Origin: GWF2-33-9 sp964500435
GTDB taxonomy: Bacteria; Bacteroidota; Ignavibacteria; Kapaibacteriales; UBA2268
Direction of reading: 5' to 3'
Length of the DNA: 64,000 nt
NCBI GenBank assembly: GCA_964500435.1
Contig: CAZCNL010000003.1
Location: 62,001-126,000 of the forward strand
Shown: positions 43,693-52,672 of the stretch, piece after piece
Layout: every line of letters starts with the position of its first letter
Numbering within the stretch: position 1 is the first letter of the stretch
Notes under the pieces: model-generated
Database searches by the model: none
Told to the model about the DNA's origin: nothing
Seen by the model: the letters and a program-made list of their open reading frames with translations, nothing else
Program-made: the position numbers and the translations under genes

Positions 43693-43723
43693 TTTGTTTA
43701 TTAAATAGTTGATTTTGTTTGAT

Positions 43724-44173
43724 ATGAATTTATTTTTTCAAAAAATTTTAAATAATTCTTATTTAATATTAATCGCACGAATAATCGTAGGATTGATGTT
43801 TATAATCGTGGGTGTTGCAAAAGTTGCAAATGGTGCTGAATTTGCAGAAGAAATAAGAAATTATCAAATTTTACCCGAATTTATATTGAATATTTCTGCA
43901 ATTTCAGTAGCTTGGATTGAATTAATTGCCGGTATTTTGATATTATTTGGAATTGAAACAAAAGCAAATGCTTTGATAATATTATCAATGTTGATTATCT
44001 TTACTACTGCAGTCGGGATTGCAATGATAAAAGGATTGAATATTAATTGTGGATGTTATTCGCAAATTGCATCTCAAAAAGTAGGTTTTCCGAAAATTTT
44101 TGAAAATTTAGGATTAATAATATTAACATTTTTTATTTTATTTAGTAACAATAAGAAATTTAATTTGTCTTAA
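43724..44173 (+). CDS. MauE/DoxX-family membrane protein
   Basis: The ATG at 43724 gives 149 aa; an in-frame TTG at 43709 would add five residues. Four transmembrane helices are visible: LILIARIIVGLMFIIVGVAK, AISVAWIELIAGILILFGIE, ALIILSMLIIFTTAVGIAMI and LGLIILTFFILFS. The family pattern VAKVANGAEFAEEIRNYQILP and CGCYSQ with paired cysteines fit MauE/DoxX-like proteins, which are proposed to act in quinone-linked redox or disulphide handling. The CxC between helices 3 and 4 supports a MauE-type thiol role. It sits between murA and pnp with short spacers. Exact function unknown. Confidence 0.8.
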   Translation: MNLFFQKILNNSYLILIARIIVGLMFIIVGVAKVANGAEFAEEIRNYQILPEFILNISAISVAWIELIAGILILFGIETKANALIILSMLIIFTTAVGIAMIKGLNINCGCYSQIASQKVGFPKIFENLGLIILTFFILFSNNKKFNLS

Positions 44174-44214
44174 ACATATATTTTTTACAATAAAAGAATT
44201 GAGATTTATACAAT

Positions 44215-46413
44215 ATGGAAAAAAAATTAGCATCCATTAACTTTGAAGGAAAGGAATATTCGATTGAAACAGGTCGATTTGCTAAATTTGCAAACGGTGC
44301 AGTAATGGTAAAATGCGGCGATACAATGGTACTTGTTACTGCTGTTGCTGCAAATGAAGAAAAACCCGACGTTGATTTCTTACCATTATCAGTAGAGTAT
44401 AGGGAAAAATATTCAGCAGTAGGGAAAATACCTGGTGGATTTTTAAAACGAGAAGGCAGACCGACAGATAATGAAGTTTTAAATGCAAGATTAATCGATA
44501 GACCAATACGACCAATGTTACCAAAAAATTGGCGTTACGAAACACAAATTATCGCACAAGTTTTTTCAGCAGAACCCGATGTTGATCCCGATACATTAGC
44601 AGCAGTTGGTGCATCAGCAGCTTTGTTGATTTCTGATATTCCGTTTGCAGGACCAATAAGTGAAGTCAGAGTAGGGCGTTTAAACGGTGAATTCATTTCA
44701 AATCCATCTTTCGAGCAGCTTAAACAATGTGATATTGATATAACTATTGCTGGAACAGACACCGATATTACTATGGTTGAAGGCGAAAGTAAAGAAATTT
44801 CCGAAGATGATTTCCTTGCTGCTTTGGAATATGGACATAAAAAAATAAAAGAACTTAATGCTTTGCAAAATCAACTTGCAGCACAATGCGAAATTGTTAA
44901 ACGTGAAATAATAACAGAAGAAATACCATCAGAAATTGTAGAATTAGTTATTAATGAAATAAAAGATGATATTAATGAATTTGTTCATAAAGTAACATCA
45001 AAAGCCGAAAGAAGCGAAACAAGACATAATATCGAAGAAAAGGCGAAAGAAAAAGCCAACGAGGTATTTGGAGCAAAGGAAGAATATTCTCCAAAACTCG
45101 AAAAATGGGTTTCCGAAATCGTAAATGATTACGAAAAGAAACAAATGCGCAAAATGATAATCGAAGAAAAGAAGCGGCTTGATGGTCGAGGATTATCTGA
45201 TATTCGTCCAATAACTTGTGAAGTAGGATTACTTCCACGAACACATGGTTCTGCCTTGTTTACACGTGGAGAAACTCAAAGTTTGACTTCTGTAACATTA
45301 GGAACTCAAAAAGATGCACAAACAATAGATGGATTAGACCCAGTTTATCAACAAAGATTTATTTTGCATTATAACTTCCCGCCATTTAGCACTGGTGAGG
45401 TAGGACGTCTTGGAACATCAAGAAGAGAAATCGGTCATGGTCATCTTGCTTGGCGAGCTTTGAAAGAACTTCTTCCAGACGAAGAATCATTTCCTTATGC
45501 TATAAGGATAATTTCAGATATTTTGGAATCAAATGGTTCATCATCAATGGCAACTGTTTGTGCAGGCAGTTTAGGATTGTTCGATGCTGGTGTACCTATG
45601 AAAAAGCCAGTGGCGGGTATAGCAATGGGATTAATAAAAGAAGGTGACGGCGTAGCAGTTTTAAGTGATATTCTCGGAGACGAAGACCATTTAGGTGATA
45701 TGGACTTTAAAGTTACCGGTACTGTTGATGGAATTACTGCTTGCCAAATGGATATTAAAATTCAAGGTATTTCAATTGAAATTATGAAACAAGCATTGGA
45801 GCAAGCTCGGGCAGGAAGAATTCATATTTTAGGTATTATGAATTCAACAATTGAGCAACCTCGTGAAGATATATCACAATATGCTCCTCGTTTCTTCAAA
45901 ATAAAAATTCCTACTGATACTATCGGATTAGTGATTGGTACTGGCGGCGAAACAATTCGCTCTATAACTACTCAAACTCAGACCGAAATAGTAATCGAAC
46001 AAGATGGAACTGTTATTATTTCTTCTCCAAACTTGGATTATGCTCAAGCTGCAAAAGAAATAATCGAAAAACTTATACGCAAACCACAAGTTGGCGAAGT
46101 TTATACTGGTGAAGTAAAGGAAATAAGACCAAATTTAGGTGCATTTGTCGAATTTTTACCAAAACAACAAGGACTTTTGCATATTTCACAAATTGCAAAA
46201 GAAAGAGTGAACGAAATTGGCGATTACTTGAAAGTTGGTGATAAAATTGAAGTTAAACTAATTGAAATTACCAGTGACGGCAAATATCGATTAAGTTTAA
46301 GGGCAATGGACCCAGATTACGTTGAAGAACCTGAAAGGCACCGCCCAAGAAATGACAGAAACAGACGCTCAAATGATGAAAGAAATTCAAGTGAACGTGG
46401 GCATCGAAGATAA
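44215..46413 (+). CDS. pnp: Polyribonucleotide nucleotidyltransferase (PNPase)
   Basis: The 732-residue protein has two RNase PH-like domains (about 10-210 and 310-540) joined by a helical domain. The active second domain holds LLPRTHGSALFTRGETQ, SNGSSSMATVCAGSLGL and SDILGDEDHLGDMDFKVTGT. A KH domain (about 560-620; IGLVIGTGGETIRSI) and an S1 domain (about 630-700; GEVYTGEVKEIRPNLGAFVEF) follow. The C-terminal tail is rich in Arg, Asn and Ser (RPRNDRNRRSND). The enzyme degrades RNA 3' to 5' using phosphate and can add 3' tails. It ends at a strong terminator 12 bp downstream. Confidence 0.97.
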   Translation: MEKKLASINFEGKEYSIETGRFAKFANGAVMVKCGDTMVLVTAVAANEEKPDVDFLPLSVEYREKYSAVGKIPGGFLKREGRPTDNEVLNARLIDRPIRPMLPKNWRYETQIIAQVFSAEPDVDPDTLAAVGASAALLISDIPFAGPISEVRVGRLNGEFISNPSFEQLKQCDIDITIAGTDTDITMVEGESKEISEDDFLAALEYGHKKIKELNALQNQLAAQCEIVKREIITEEIPSEIVELVINEIKDDINEFVHKVTSKAERSETRHNIEEKAKEKANEVFGAKEEYSPKLEKWVSEIVNDYEKKQMRKMIIEEKKRLDGRGLSDIRPITCEVGLLPRTHGSALFTRGETQSLTSVTLGTQKDAQTIDGLDPVYQQRFILHYNFPPFSTGEVGRLGTSRREIGHGHLAWRALKELLPDEESFPYAIRIISDILESNGSSSMATVCAGSLGLFDAGVPMKKPVAGIAMGLIKEGDGVAVLSDILGDEDHLGDMDFKVTGTVDGITACQMDIKIQGISIEIMKQALEQARAGRIHILGIMNSTIEQPREDISQYAPRFFKIKIPTDTIGLVIGTGGETIRSITTQTQTEIVIEQDGTVIISSPNLDYAQAAKEIIEKLIRKPQVGEVYTGEVKEIRPNLGAFVEFLPKQQGLLHISQIAKERVNEIGDYLKVGDKIEVKLIEITSDGKYRLSLRAMDPDYVEEPERHRPRNDRNRRSNDERNSSERGHRR

Positions 46414-46424
46414 TTGTCGTATCA

Positions 46425-46460
46425 TTCCCCTTAATTTATAATTAAGGGGAAATTTTCTTT
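46425..46460 (+). terminator. Rho-independent terminator of pnp
   Basis: TTCCCCTTAAT (46425-46435) pairs perfectly with ATTAAGGGGAA (46441-46451) around TTATA, followed by a T-rich stretch. Confidence 0.88.
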
Positions 46461-46520
46461 AAAATTATGTAAATTTTGTTAATTTAACTTAAAAATATAC
46501 CTAAAAAAATAGATGGGCTT

Positions 46521-48644
46521 ATGGCAGGTTACTTACTTAATTTAATTATGAGTGTTTTGATATTCTCTCTTTGTAATTTGAATTTAATTGCAGATATACA
46601 ACCGGAAATATCAAAAACTAAGATAGATTTTGGAACTGTTCCATATTGTAAGCGACCAACTGACACAGTTGTTGTTCGCAATCCTTCAAATAGCTCAACA
46701 AATTTTAAACTACTTGTTGGTGAGAAGATTAAAGGAACTGATTTTAAAAATTTCAGAATAACAAATCCTAAAATAAAAGACTTGGATTTGCCACCATATG
46801 ATGGCTCAAATGCTGTGATATATGTTGTTGAATTCAATCCATCTTTTGGTGTAGAAGGTGTTAAAAATGCAATTTTGGAAATACCAACTGACTTGCCAAA
46901 TTACCCAACTATTTCAATTCCTATTACAGGAACATCTGCTAAAGTTGAATATATAATTGACCCACCTATTGTTGATTTTGGAGAAATAACAACCGGCAAA
47001 GATTTTCAAATTTCATTTGATGTTGAAGTCAAATCTTCAGTTTCGGTAAAATTAAATAATATTCAGAAATCAAAGCCGGAATTAGATGTTAGCTTCAATG
47101 ACATAGATTCAATTTTTGTACCAAATGATACAAAAAAAACAATAAATGTAAAAATTAACTTACCTACGGAAACAAATTTTAGCGATAATATTCAATTACA
47201 TTTTTTTGAACCGTGCGATACAATAATAATAATTCCAGTAAAAGCCAAAGGAGCTTCGTCGTCTATTACTGCACTTTTAAACATAAATTTAGGTTTACTT
47301 TCAGTTTGTGATACGAAAGACTCTACAATATCTTTAAATTTTTCTGGGAGCGGTTCGGGAACTATTGATAGTATTGGAGCAATAACCGGTAATTTGAATT
47401 CTTTATTTAAAGCAAATTTTTCGCTTCCATTGCCAATAAATTTAGATGCAAGTAATTCTACAGCAAACTTGATTATTTCATATATAGGCAATAATCTTCT
47501 AACTGGCTTAGCAGATATAATTATACCTGTTTATACAACAATAAACGGAAAACAAATAAAGATGGATTTTCACGTTAATGCTGATGTAAAACCAGTTATT
47601 TTAAATACTGATGTAAGTAATATTACTTTTTCGACGTTGTTGCCAAATACAAATGAAATCAAACCAATTCTAATCACAAATAATTCAAATTTTGATATTT
47701 CTGTTGATTCATATAAAATTGTCGGTAATTTCCCTCAATACTTTGATTTAAAACCTGCATTCAACAAATTTATTTTAGCAAAAAATAATTTTCAACAATT
47801 AAACGTAGAATTTTTACCAATTTTAGCAAACATTTCTGCAAATTGCAAATTAATAATTTATTATTCAGCAGAAAATTGTAGTGATAGTTTAGTTATAAAT
47901 CTCCTTGGAAATTCCTTTGCAAAGGGAAAATGTGATTTTTCGTTTAATAACATAAATGATATTGTTATTGACCCGAAATCACCCACATTAATTATTCCAA
48001 TTTCTATTAAATCGCCGAATTCCCCTTTATTTTTACAAGACACAATCGAAATAAATATCTCATTTCCTCGCTCAATTTATTTTCCGATTGAAATTACAAA
48101 CTCAACACAAGCAAAAATCATTAAAAATGAACTCAATGCTGATAAAAGAATTTTGACAATTCAAAATTATTTCAACCAAAATTTAGAAGCCGATAAATCA
48201 TACATATTTGCTGAAATTAGTGGAATTCCTTTGCTTGGCGATATTAGTAGTGGTATTTTCCAAACAAGTGATGCACAATTCTTAGCACGTTCTGACCAAT
48301 ACGAGGCGGGGACTCTCGATATTTTGAATTTTTCATTGAAAGTTTGTAATTCTGGATCTGAAAGGCTATTGAAATTTAACGAAGAAGTAAAACAAGGAAT
48401 AATAGAGATTAATTTACAGGAAAATAATCAAAATTTAACTATAACATTTTCGGCAGTAGAAAAAGGACAAAATATTTGTGAAGTATATGATTACTTTGGA
48501 AATATTATTCGAAGTGATACATTTTACTCAAACAGTAACGAAATTATTCAAAAAGTTTTATCAACGAGCAATTTGTCAAAAGGAATTTATTTTATAAAAA
48601 TTATTACACCATCTGAAATATACTCGGGCAAGTTTATTAAATAA
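46521..48644 (+). CDS. Large secreted protein with ASH/Ig-like repeats and T9SS sorting domain
   Basis: The 707-residue protein has a signal peptide (about 1-25, ending LNLIADI). It contains several ASH/choice-of-anchor-D type sandwich repeats, each opening with a pattern such as TKIDFGTVPYCKRPTDTVVV, PPIVDFGEITTGKDFQIS and SNITFSTLLPNTNEIKP. The last about 80 residues form a T9SS type A sorting domain (QNICEVYDYFGNIIRS, NLSKGIYFIKIITPSEIYSG, ending KFIK). It should cross the outer membrane by the T9SS and stay on the surface or be released. The repeats resemble those in the DUF1573 protein at 30.3 kb. Activity is unknown; adhesion or a structural role is a plausible inference. It is monocistronic, flanked by two terminators. 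Confidence 0.82.
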   Translation: MAGYLLNLIMSVLIFSLCNLNLIADIQPEISKTKIDFGTVPYCKRPTDTVVVRNPSNSSTNFKLLVGEKIKGTDFKNFRITNPKIKDLDLPPYDGSNAVIYVVEFNPSFGVEGVKNAILEIPTDLPNYPTISIPITGTSAKVEYIIDPPIVDFGEITTGKDFQISFDVEVKSSVSVKLNNIQKSKPELDVSFNDIDSIFVPNDTKKTINVKINLPTETNFSDNIQLHFFEPCDTIIIIPVKAKGASSSITALLNINLGLLSVCDTKDSTISLNFSGSGSGTIDSIGAITGNLNSLFKANFSLPLPINLDASNSTANLIISYIGNNLLTGLADIIIPVYTTINGKQIKMDFHVNADVKPVILNTDVSNITFSTLLPNTNEIKPILITNNSNFDISVDSYKIVGNFPQYFDLKPAFNKFILAKNNFQQLNVEFLPILANISANCKLIIYYSAENCSDSLVINLLGNSFAKGKCDFSFNNINDIVIDPKSPTLIIPISIKSPNSPLFLQDTIEINISFPRSIYFPIEITNSTQAKIIKNELNADKRILTIQNYFNQNLEADKSYIFAEISGIPLLGDISSGIFQTSDAQFLARSDQYEAGTLDILNFSLKVCNSGSERLLKFNEEVKQGIIEINLQENNQNLTITFSAVEKGQNICEVYDYFGNIIRSDTFYSNSNEIIQKVLSTSNLSKGIYFIKIITPSEIYSGKFIK

Positions 48645-48676
48645 AATATTATTTAATATAAATAAATTGAAATAAG

Positions 48677-48705
48677 AAAGGCAGTCCCAAAGGACTGCCT
48701 TTTTT
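48677..48705. terminator. Rho-independent terminator after the ASH-repeat protein gene
   Basis: AAAGGCAGTCC (48677-48687) pairs perfectly with GGACTGCCTTT (48692-48702) around CAAA, then T to 48705. The A-rich left flank may let it also serve the convergent cydB. Confidence 0.9.
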
Positions 48706-48725
48706 AAATGAAAATTGTTAATTCG

Positions 48726-49742
48726 TTAATAGCTATTTTCTTCAATTTTTACTTTACCAGAAAATACTTTATGAGCCCAAATAGTGTAGCCAATTACAAA
48801 GGGCATACCAATAATAGCGATAATAAGCATAACTGTCAGAGTTGTTTGTGATGAAGAAGCATTATAAATATTCAAACTGTAATTTGGGTCAATTGATGAA
48901 GGAACTAAGTTCGGGAAAATACCAATTGCAAAAGTAACCATTAAAAGTGCTACGATAATAAATGAATAAGTAAATCCCATTTTGAAGTTATCTTTCTTTA
49001 CTTGAGCGGGAAGCAATAAAATTAATGCTAAGGTAGCAAGTGGAATAATATACCAAACAGGAAAGGCATTCATATTATTAAGCATTGCACTATTCATTAA
49101 AAATGTAGCAACAGTTGCTAAAATGTAAATAACGAAAAAAGTCCAATATACTTTATTAAAGAAACTTTTAAGTGACGTATTTAATTCACCAGTTGATTTA
49201 TTTAGTGCAAACAAAGTGCCGTGAAGAGTGAAAAGCAAAACTGTGAGTAATCCAATTAAAATAGGATAAGGCATAAGTAATTGGAATAAATTAATATGAA
49301 TAGCTTTATTAGCATCTACTGGTAAACCAGCGGCAACATTTCCAAGAGCAACACCAAGCAATAAAGCGAGAACAAGTGAGGAAATCCCGAAAAGGAGTTC
49401 CCATGTTTTGAACCAACTTTCGCTTTCAACTTTACTTCTGAATTCAAGTGATACGCCTCGTAAAATCATCATTAATAAAACGAGCATAAGAGCGAGGTAT
49501 AGTCCTGAAAAGACCGAAGCATAAACGTGCGGAAAGGCTGCAAAAATAGCACCTCCACCAGTGAGAAGCCAAACAACATTGCCATCCCAATGAGGACCGA
49601 TTGCATTCATCAAAATTCTTTTATTTTCAGATTTTTGAGTGAATAGTGAAGCAATTCCTACACCCAAATCATAGCCGTCAGTTATTGCATAACCTGTCAA
49701 TAAAACGGCAACTAATATAAACCAAATAATATTTAAATCCAT
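48726..49742 (-). CDS. cydB: Cytochrome bd ubiquinol oxidase subunit II
   Basis: The 338-residue protein has the CydB pattern of about eight to nine transmembrane helices with ITDGYDLGVGIASLF and the GPHWDGNVVWLLTGGGAIFAAFP motif, LRGVSLEFR, and the closing GYTIWAHKVFSGKV. CydB pairs with CydA in the inner membrane and supports quinol oxidation by molecular oxygen at high affinity. It starts 10 bp after the cydA stop, so the two are one operon. The small subunit CydX and the assembly transporter CydDC are not visible nearby. Confidence 0.95.
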   Translation of the reverse strand: MDLNIIWFILVAVLLTGYAITDGYDLGVGIASLFTQKSENKRILMNAIGPHWDGNVVWLLTGGGAIFAAFPHVYASVFSGLYLALMLVLLMMILRGVSLEFRSKVESESWFKTWELLFGISSLVLALLLGVALGNVAAGLPVDANKAIHINLFQLLMPYPILIGLLTVLLFTLHGTLFALNKSTGELNTSLKSFFNKVYWTFFVIYILATVATFLMNSAMLNNMNAFPVWYIIPLATLALILLLPAQVKKDNFKMGFTYSFIIVALLMVTFAIGIFPNLVPSSIDPNYSLNIYNASSSQTTLTVMLIIAIIGMPFVIGYTIWAHKVFSGKVKIEENSY

Positions 49743-49752
49743 AATTTCCTCC

Positions 49753-51081
49753 TTAATTTGTTGTAGTTAATTCTTCAGGTCCGTGTTTGACTTTCTTAAT
49801 GAAAATATAAATATAAAGAATAGCCAAAATGACATAAATTAAAGTAAACATTATCAATGAAGCCCAAACTTCACCAGCTGTTAGAACTGAAGAAAAGGCA
49901 TCCTTTGTTCTTAAAAGTCCGTAAACTATCCACGGTTGACGACCAATTTCAGCGGACATCCACCCGAGTTGTATTGCAATATGAGGCAAGATGAATGACC
50001 AAAGAGATAACACTAAAAACCATCTTGGTGCTTTAAAATCTGCTTTATGCCAGCTCCAGAAAGCATATAATCCATAAAGAATAAAGAACATTCCTAAAGC
50101 AACCATTATGTGATAAGTTTGGAATGTTATGTTAACTGGTGGTCTATCTTCTTTTGGAAATTGGTCTAATCCTGTAACTGGTACAGAGGGGTCGAAATCA
50201 ATTAAAAAAGATAACATACCTGGAATGCTAATTGCATAAGTTTTTTCGTTTTCTTCGTCAACCCAACCAATTAAAGCCATATCGCCAGGACCAGTTTTCC
50301 AATGACCTTCGAATGCTGCTAATTTTGCTGGTTGAAATTTAGCCACTTCCAATGAGCTATAATGTCCTGTGATAAGCATAAGCAGTGATGTAAGAAGAAT
50401 GACTACTGAAGCAATTTTCATAGATTTAATAGCCATTGTCATATGACGATTTTTCAGTAAATAGTAGGAATTGACAGCAATGAACAAAAAGGCAGCAGCT
50501 GTCCATGAGGCAAAAATAGTATGCGTGAAACGCTGAATTGTTGATGGATTAAGCACCATAGCCCAGAAGCTTACAATTTCTGCTCGCATAGCAGCACCTT
50601 CACCAACAAGGTGATAACCAGCTGGAGTTTGCTGCCAAGAATTAGCAATCAAAATCCAAAGTCCGCTTAAATGAGCTCCAAAAGCTACCATAATAGTAGC
50701 CACGAAATGTGTTTTTTTGCTTACTTTGTTCCATCCAAAAACGAGAATTCCTAAGAAAGTAGATTCCAAGAAGAATGCAAACACTCCTTCTGCTGCGAGG
50801 GGACTACCGAAAACATCACCAACAAAACGTGAGTAACGTTCCCAGTTTGTTCCAAATTCAAATTCCATAACAACACCAGTTGCTACACCTATGGCAAATG
50901 TTAATGCAAATAACTTAACCCAAAATTTAACTAAATTTTCCCACATCTTATCATTTGTTCTAATATACATATATTCCAAAATGACAAGAAAAATCCCAAG
51001 CCCGATGCTCAGAGGTGGAAAAATAAAGTGGAATCCTGCTGTTACTGCAAATTGAATTCGAGAAAGTAACAGAACATCCAT
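49753..51081 (-). CDS. cydA: Cytochrome bd ubiquinol oxidase subunit I
   Basis: The 442-residue membrane protein keeps the haem and proton-path residues of the family. H18 (AGFHFIFPP) and H187 (RFTHTIFASW) match the haem ligands, E98 and E106 (AEGVFAFFLEST) the conserved acidic pair, PAKLAAFEGHW the quinol-site Lys/Glu, and GWMSAEIGRQPW the methionine and GRQPW region. The Q-loop (about 245-310) is short, so this is the CydA form without the long insertion. It oxidises quinol and reduces O2 to water in the inner membrane, usually under low oxygen. It is first in cydAB. The preceding intergenic region holds a palindrome (51246-51263). Confidence 0.96.
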   Translation of the reverse strand: MDVLLLSRIQFAVTAGFHFIFPPLSIGLGIFLVILEYMYIRTNDKMWENLVKFWVKLFALTFAIGVATGVVMEFEFGTNWERYSRFVGDVFGSPLAAEGVFAFFLESTFLGILVFGWNKVSKKTHFVATIMVAFGAHLSGLWILIANSWQQTPAGYHLVGEGAAMRAEIVSFWAMVLNPSTIQRFTHTIFASWTAAAFLFIAVNSYYLLKNRHMTMAIKSMKIASVVILLTSLLMLITGHYSSLEVAKFQPAKLAAFEGHWKTGPGDMALIGWVDEENEKTYAISIPGMLSFLIDFDPSVPVTGLDQFPKEDRPPVNITFQTYHIMVALGMFFILYGLYAFWSWHKADFKAPRWFLVLSLWSFILPHIAIQLGWMSAEIGRQPWIVYGLLRTKDAFSSVLTAGEVWASLIMFTLIYVILAILYIYIFIKKVKHGPEELTTTN

Positions 51082-51245
51082 AAAGACTCCTTTTTTTAAA
51101 ATTTTTTTTAAAAAGATTATTAATTCTTTATTTTTATTATTGTACTAATTACAAATGAAAATTAAGAAAAAAAAAAATAATAAGCAAATTAAATTTTAGA
51201 TTATTCAAGTTTTTGAAGCAGCAAAAAAGATTAAAATAACACTTG

Positions 51246-51263
51246 CAAGCAATATGTTGCTTG
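51246..51263. promoter_or_regulatory. Perfect palindrome between divergent cydA and the GWxTD gene
   Basis: CAAGCAA (51246-51252) and TTGCTTG (51257-51263) are exact inverted repeats around TATG. The site lies about 165 bp upstream of cydA and 88 bp upstream of the GWxTD gene. It does not match the FNR consensus (TTGAT-N4-ATCAA). It could be an operator or an RNA hairpin. Confidence 0.35.
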
Positions 51264-51350
51264 ATTTTATGTTTTTTCAAAAAAATATATTATATTAATT
51301 CTATTCTCGTCTAAAAGTGTTAATTTTACTCTTTCAAAAAATAATAAATT

Positions 51351-52670
51351 ATGCGTAAAAACTTAATTTTTCTAATTGCAATAATCTATTTGGTTAATTT
51401 ATCTTTTCTGTTTTCACAAAATGATTTAAATAAAGAAAATACCGGGGATGCATTCTTTTTTGATTGTATAGTTTTTCGTTCAGATTCTTTAGATTATTCA
51501 CGTTTAGATTCTTACATTGCAATTCCGTATAAATCTCTAACTTTTATTAAATCTGATAACGGAGAATATGTTTCTAAATATCAAATTATGTTTTCTTGTT
51601 ACGATAATTATGGGAATTCAATTGTAGAAAAAAACTATGATAAAATAGCAAAAGCATCAACATTTTTTGCTTCACAAGGTGGGAATGGAGAATTTGACTA
51701 TTCATCCTTTTCAATTTTTTTGAAAGAAGGAACATATAAAGTTGTTATAAAAATTACTGATTATTTATCAAAGAATTCATTTGATAAATCTCGTGAAATT
51801 TCCGTTGTAAATTATAAAAAATATCCTTTTGCTATGAGTGGGCTTATGCTTGCGAGTTCAATCTTCGAAACACAGGGCAATAATAGCATTACCCCATTTT
51901 TGTCTGACAATATTTCGAGTTTAGAAAATGGTTTTTTCGTTTTTTTTGAAACATATAATCAAAAGTTTGAAGACACAGTAGATTTTGTGTACCAAATTGT
52001 TTTGAACGATAAAGTAAAAGATCAAAGTAGTAAAATAACAAAAATAATTCCCGCAGGAACAAGCCAACAGTTTATTAAAATATCAAAATTATCTAATTTG
52101 CTGACTGGAACTTATTACTTGAAGGTAATTGCTTTACGTCATACGAGCGATTCAACATTTGACGAATCTCAATATCTTGCTTTAACACAAAGGACAATAA
52201 CATACATACCGTCCTTGGCGGGAAATATAATCGATAATTTGAATGATGCTGTTAAGGAACTGCGTTATGTTGCAACTCAAGCACAAATCAATTATATCGA
52301 CGAAGCTCAAACACAAGAAGATAAATTAAACCGATTCAAACAATTTTGGGCTGAACTTGATCCGACTCCAAATACACCACGCAATGAGGCTTTCGAGGAA
52401 TATTATTCACGAGTAGATTTTGCTAATAAAAAGTTTAAATCTTATTTACCTGGTTGGCAAACTGATATGGGTATGGTTTATATAATTTTTGGTCCTCCAT
52501 CAACTACAGATAGACGACAAGATTATTATAATCCAAATCGAATTTATGAAAAATGGACTTATTATAATAATCGAGAAATCATTTTTGTAGATAATAATGG
52601 ATTTGGTGATTTTAGATTACTCAGCCCTACGACAATTGCCGAAAAATATGACTATTTTAGGAATAAGTAG
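51351..52670 (+). CDS. GWxTD domain-containing protein
   Basis: The 439-residue protein has a signal peptide (about 1-23, ending FLFSQ). The middle (about 35-300) is beta-rich with no motif I recognise. The C-terminal GWxTD domain (about 320-435) has the hallmarks LNRFKQFWAELDPTPNTPRN, GWQTDMGMVYIIFGPPS and YEKWTYYNNREIIFVDNNG. GWxTD proteins occur in Bacteroidota, Chlorobiota and Acidobacteriota and have no assigned activity. It should be periplasmic. It begins a plus-strand operon; an LptF/G-type permease starts 2 bp after its stop, which suggests a shared envelope role. Confidence 0.87.
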   Translation: MRKNLIFLIAIIYLVNLSFLFSQNDLNKENTGDAFFFDCIVFRSDSLDYSRLDSYIAIPYKSLTFIKSDNGEYVSKYQIMFSCYDNYGNSIVEKNYDKIAKASTFFASQGGNGEFDYSSFSIFLKEGTYKVVIKITDYLSKNSFDKSREISVVNYKKYPFAMSGLMLASSIFETQGNNSITPFLSDNISSLENGFFVFFETYNQKFEDTVDFVYQIVLNDKVKDQSSKITKIIPAGTSQQFIKISKLSNLLTGTYYLKVIALRHTSDSTFDESQYLALTQRTITYIPSLAGNIIDNLNDAVKELRYVATQAQINYIDEAQTQEDKLNRFKQFWAELDPTPNTPRNEAFEEYYSRVDFANKKFKSYLPGWQTDMGMVYIIFGPPSTTDRRQDYYNPNRIYEKWTYYNNREIIFVDNNGFGDFRLLSPTTIAEKYDYFRNK

Positions 52671-52672
52671 CT

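Noticed and set aside
44336..45244. Open frames antisense to pnp
   Set aside because: They have no recognisable motif, mirror the codon pattern of pnp and lack start signals.
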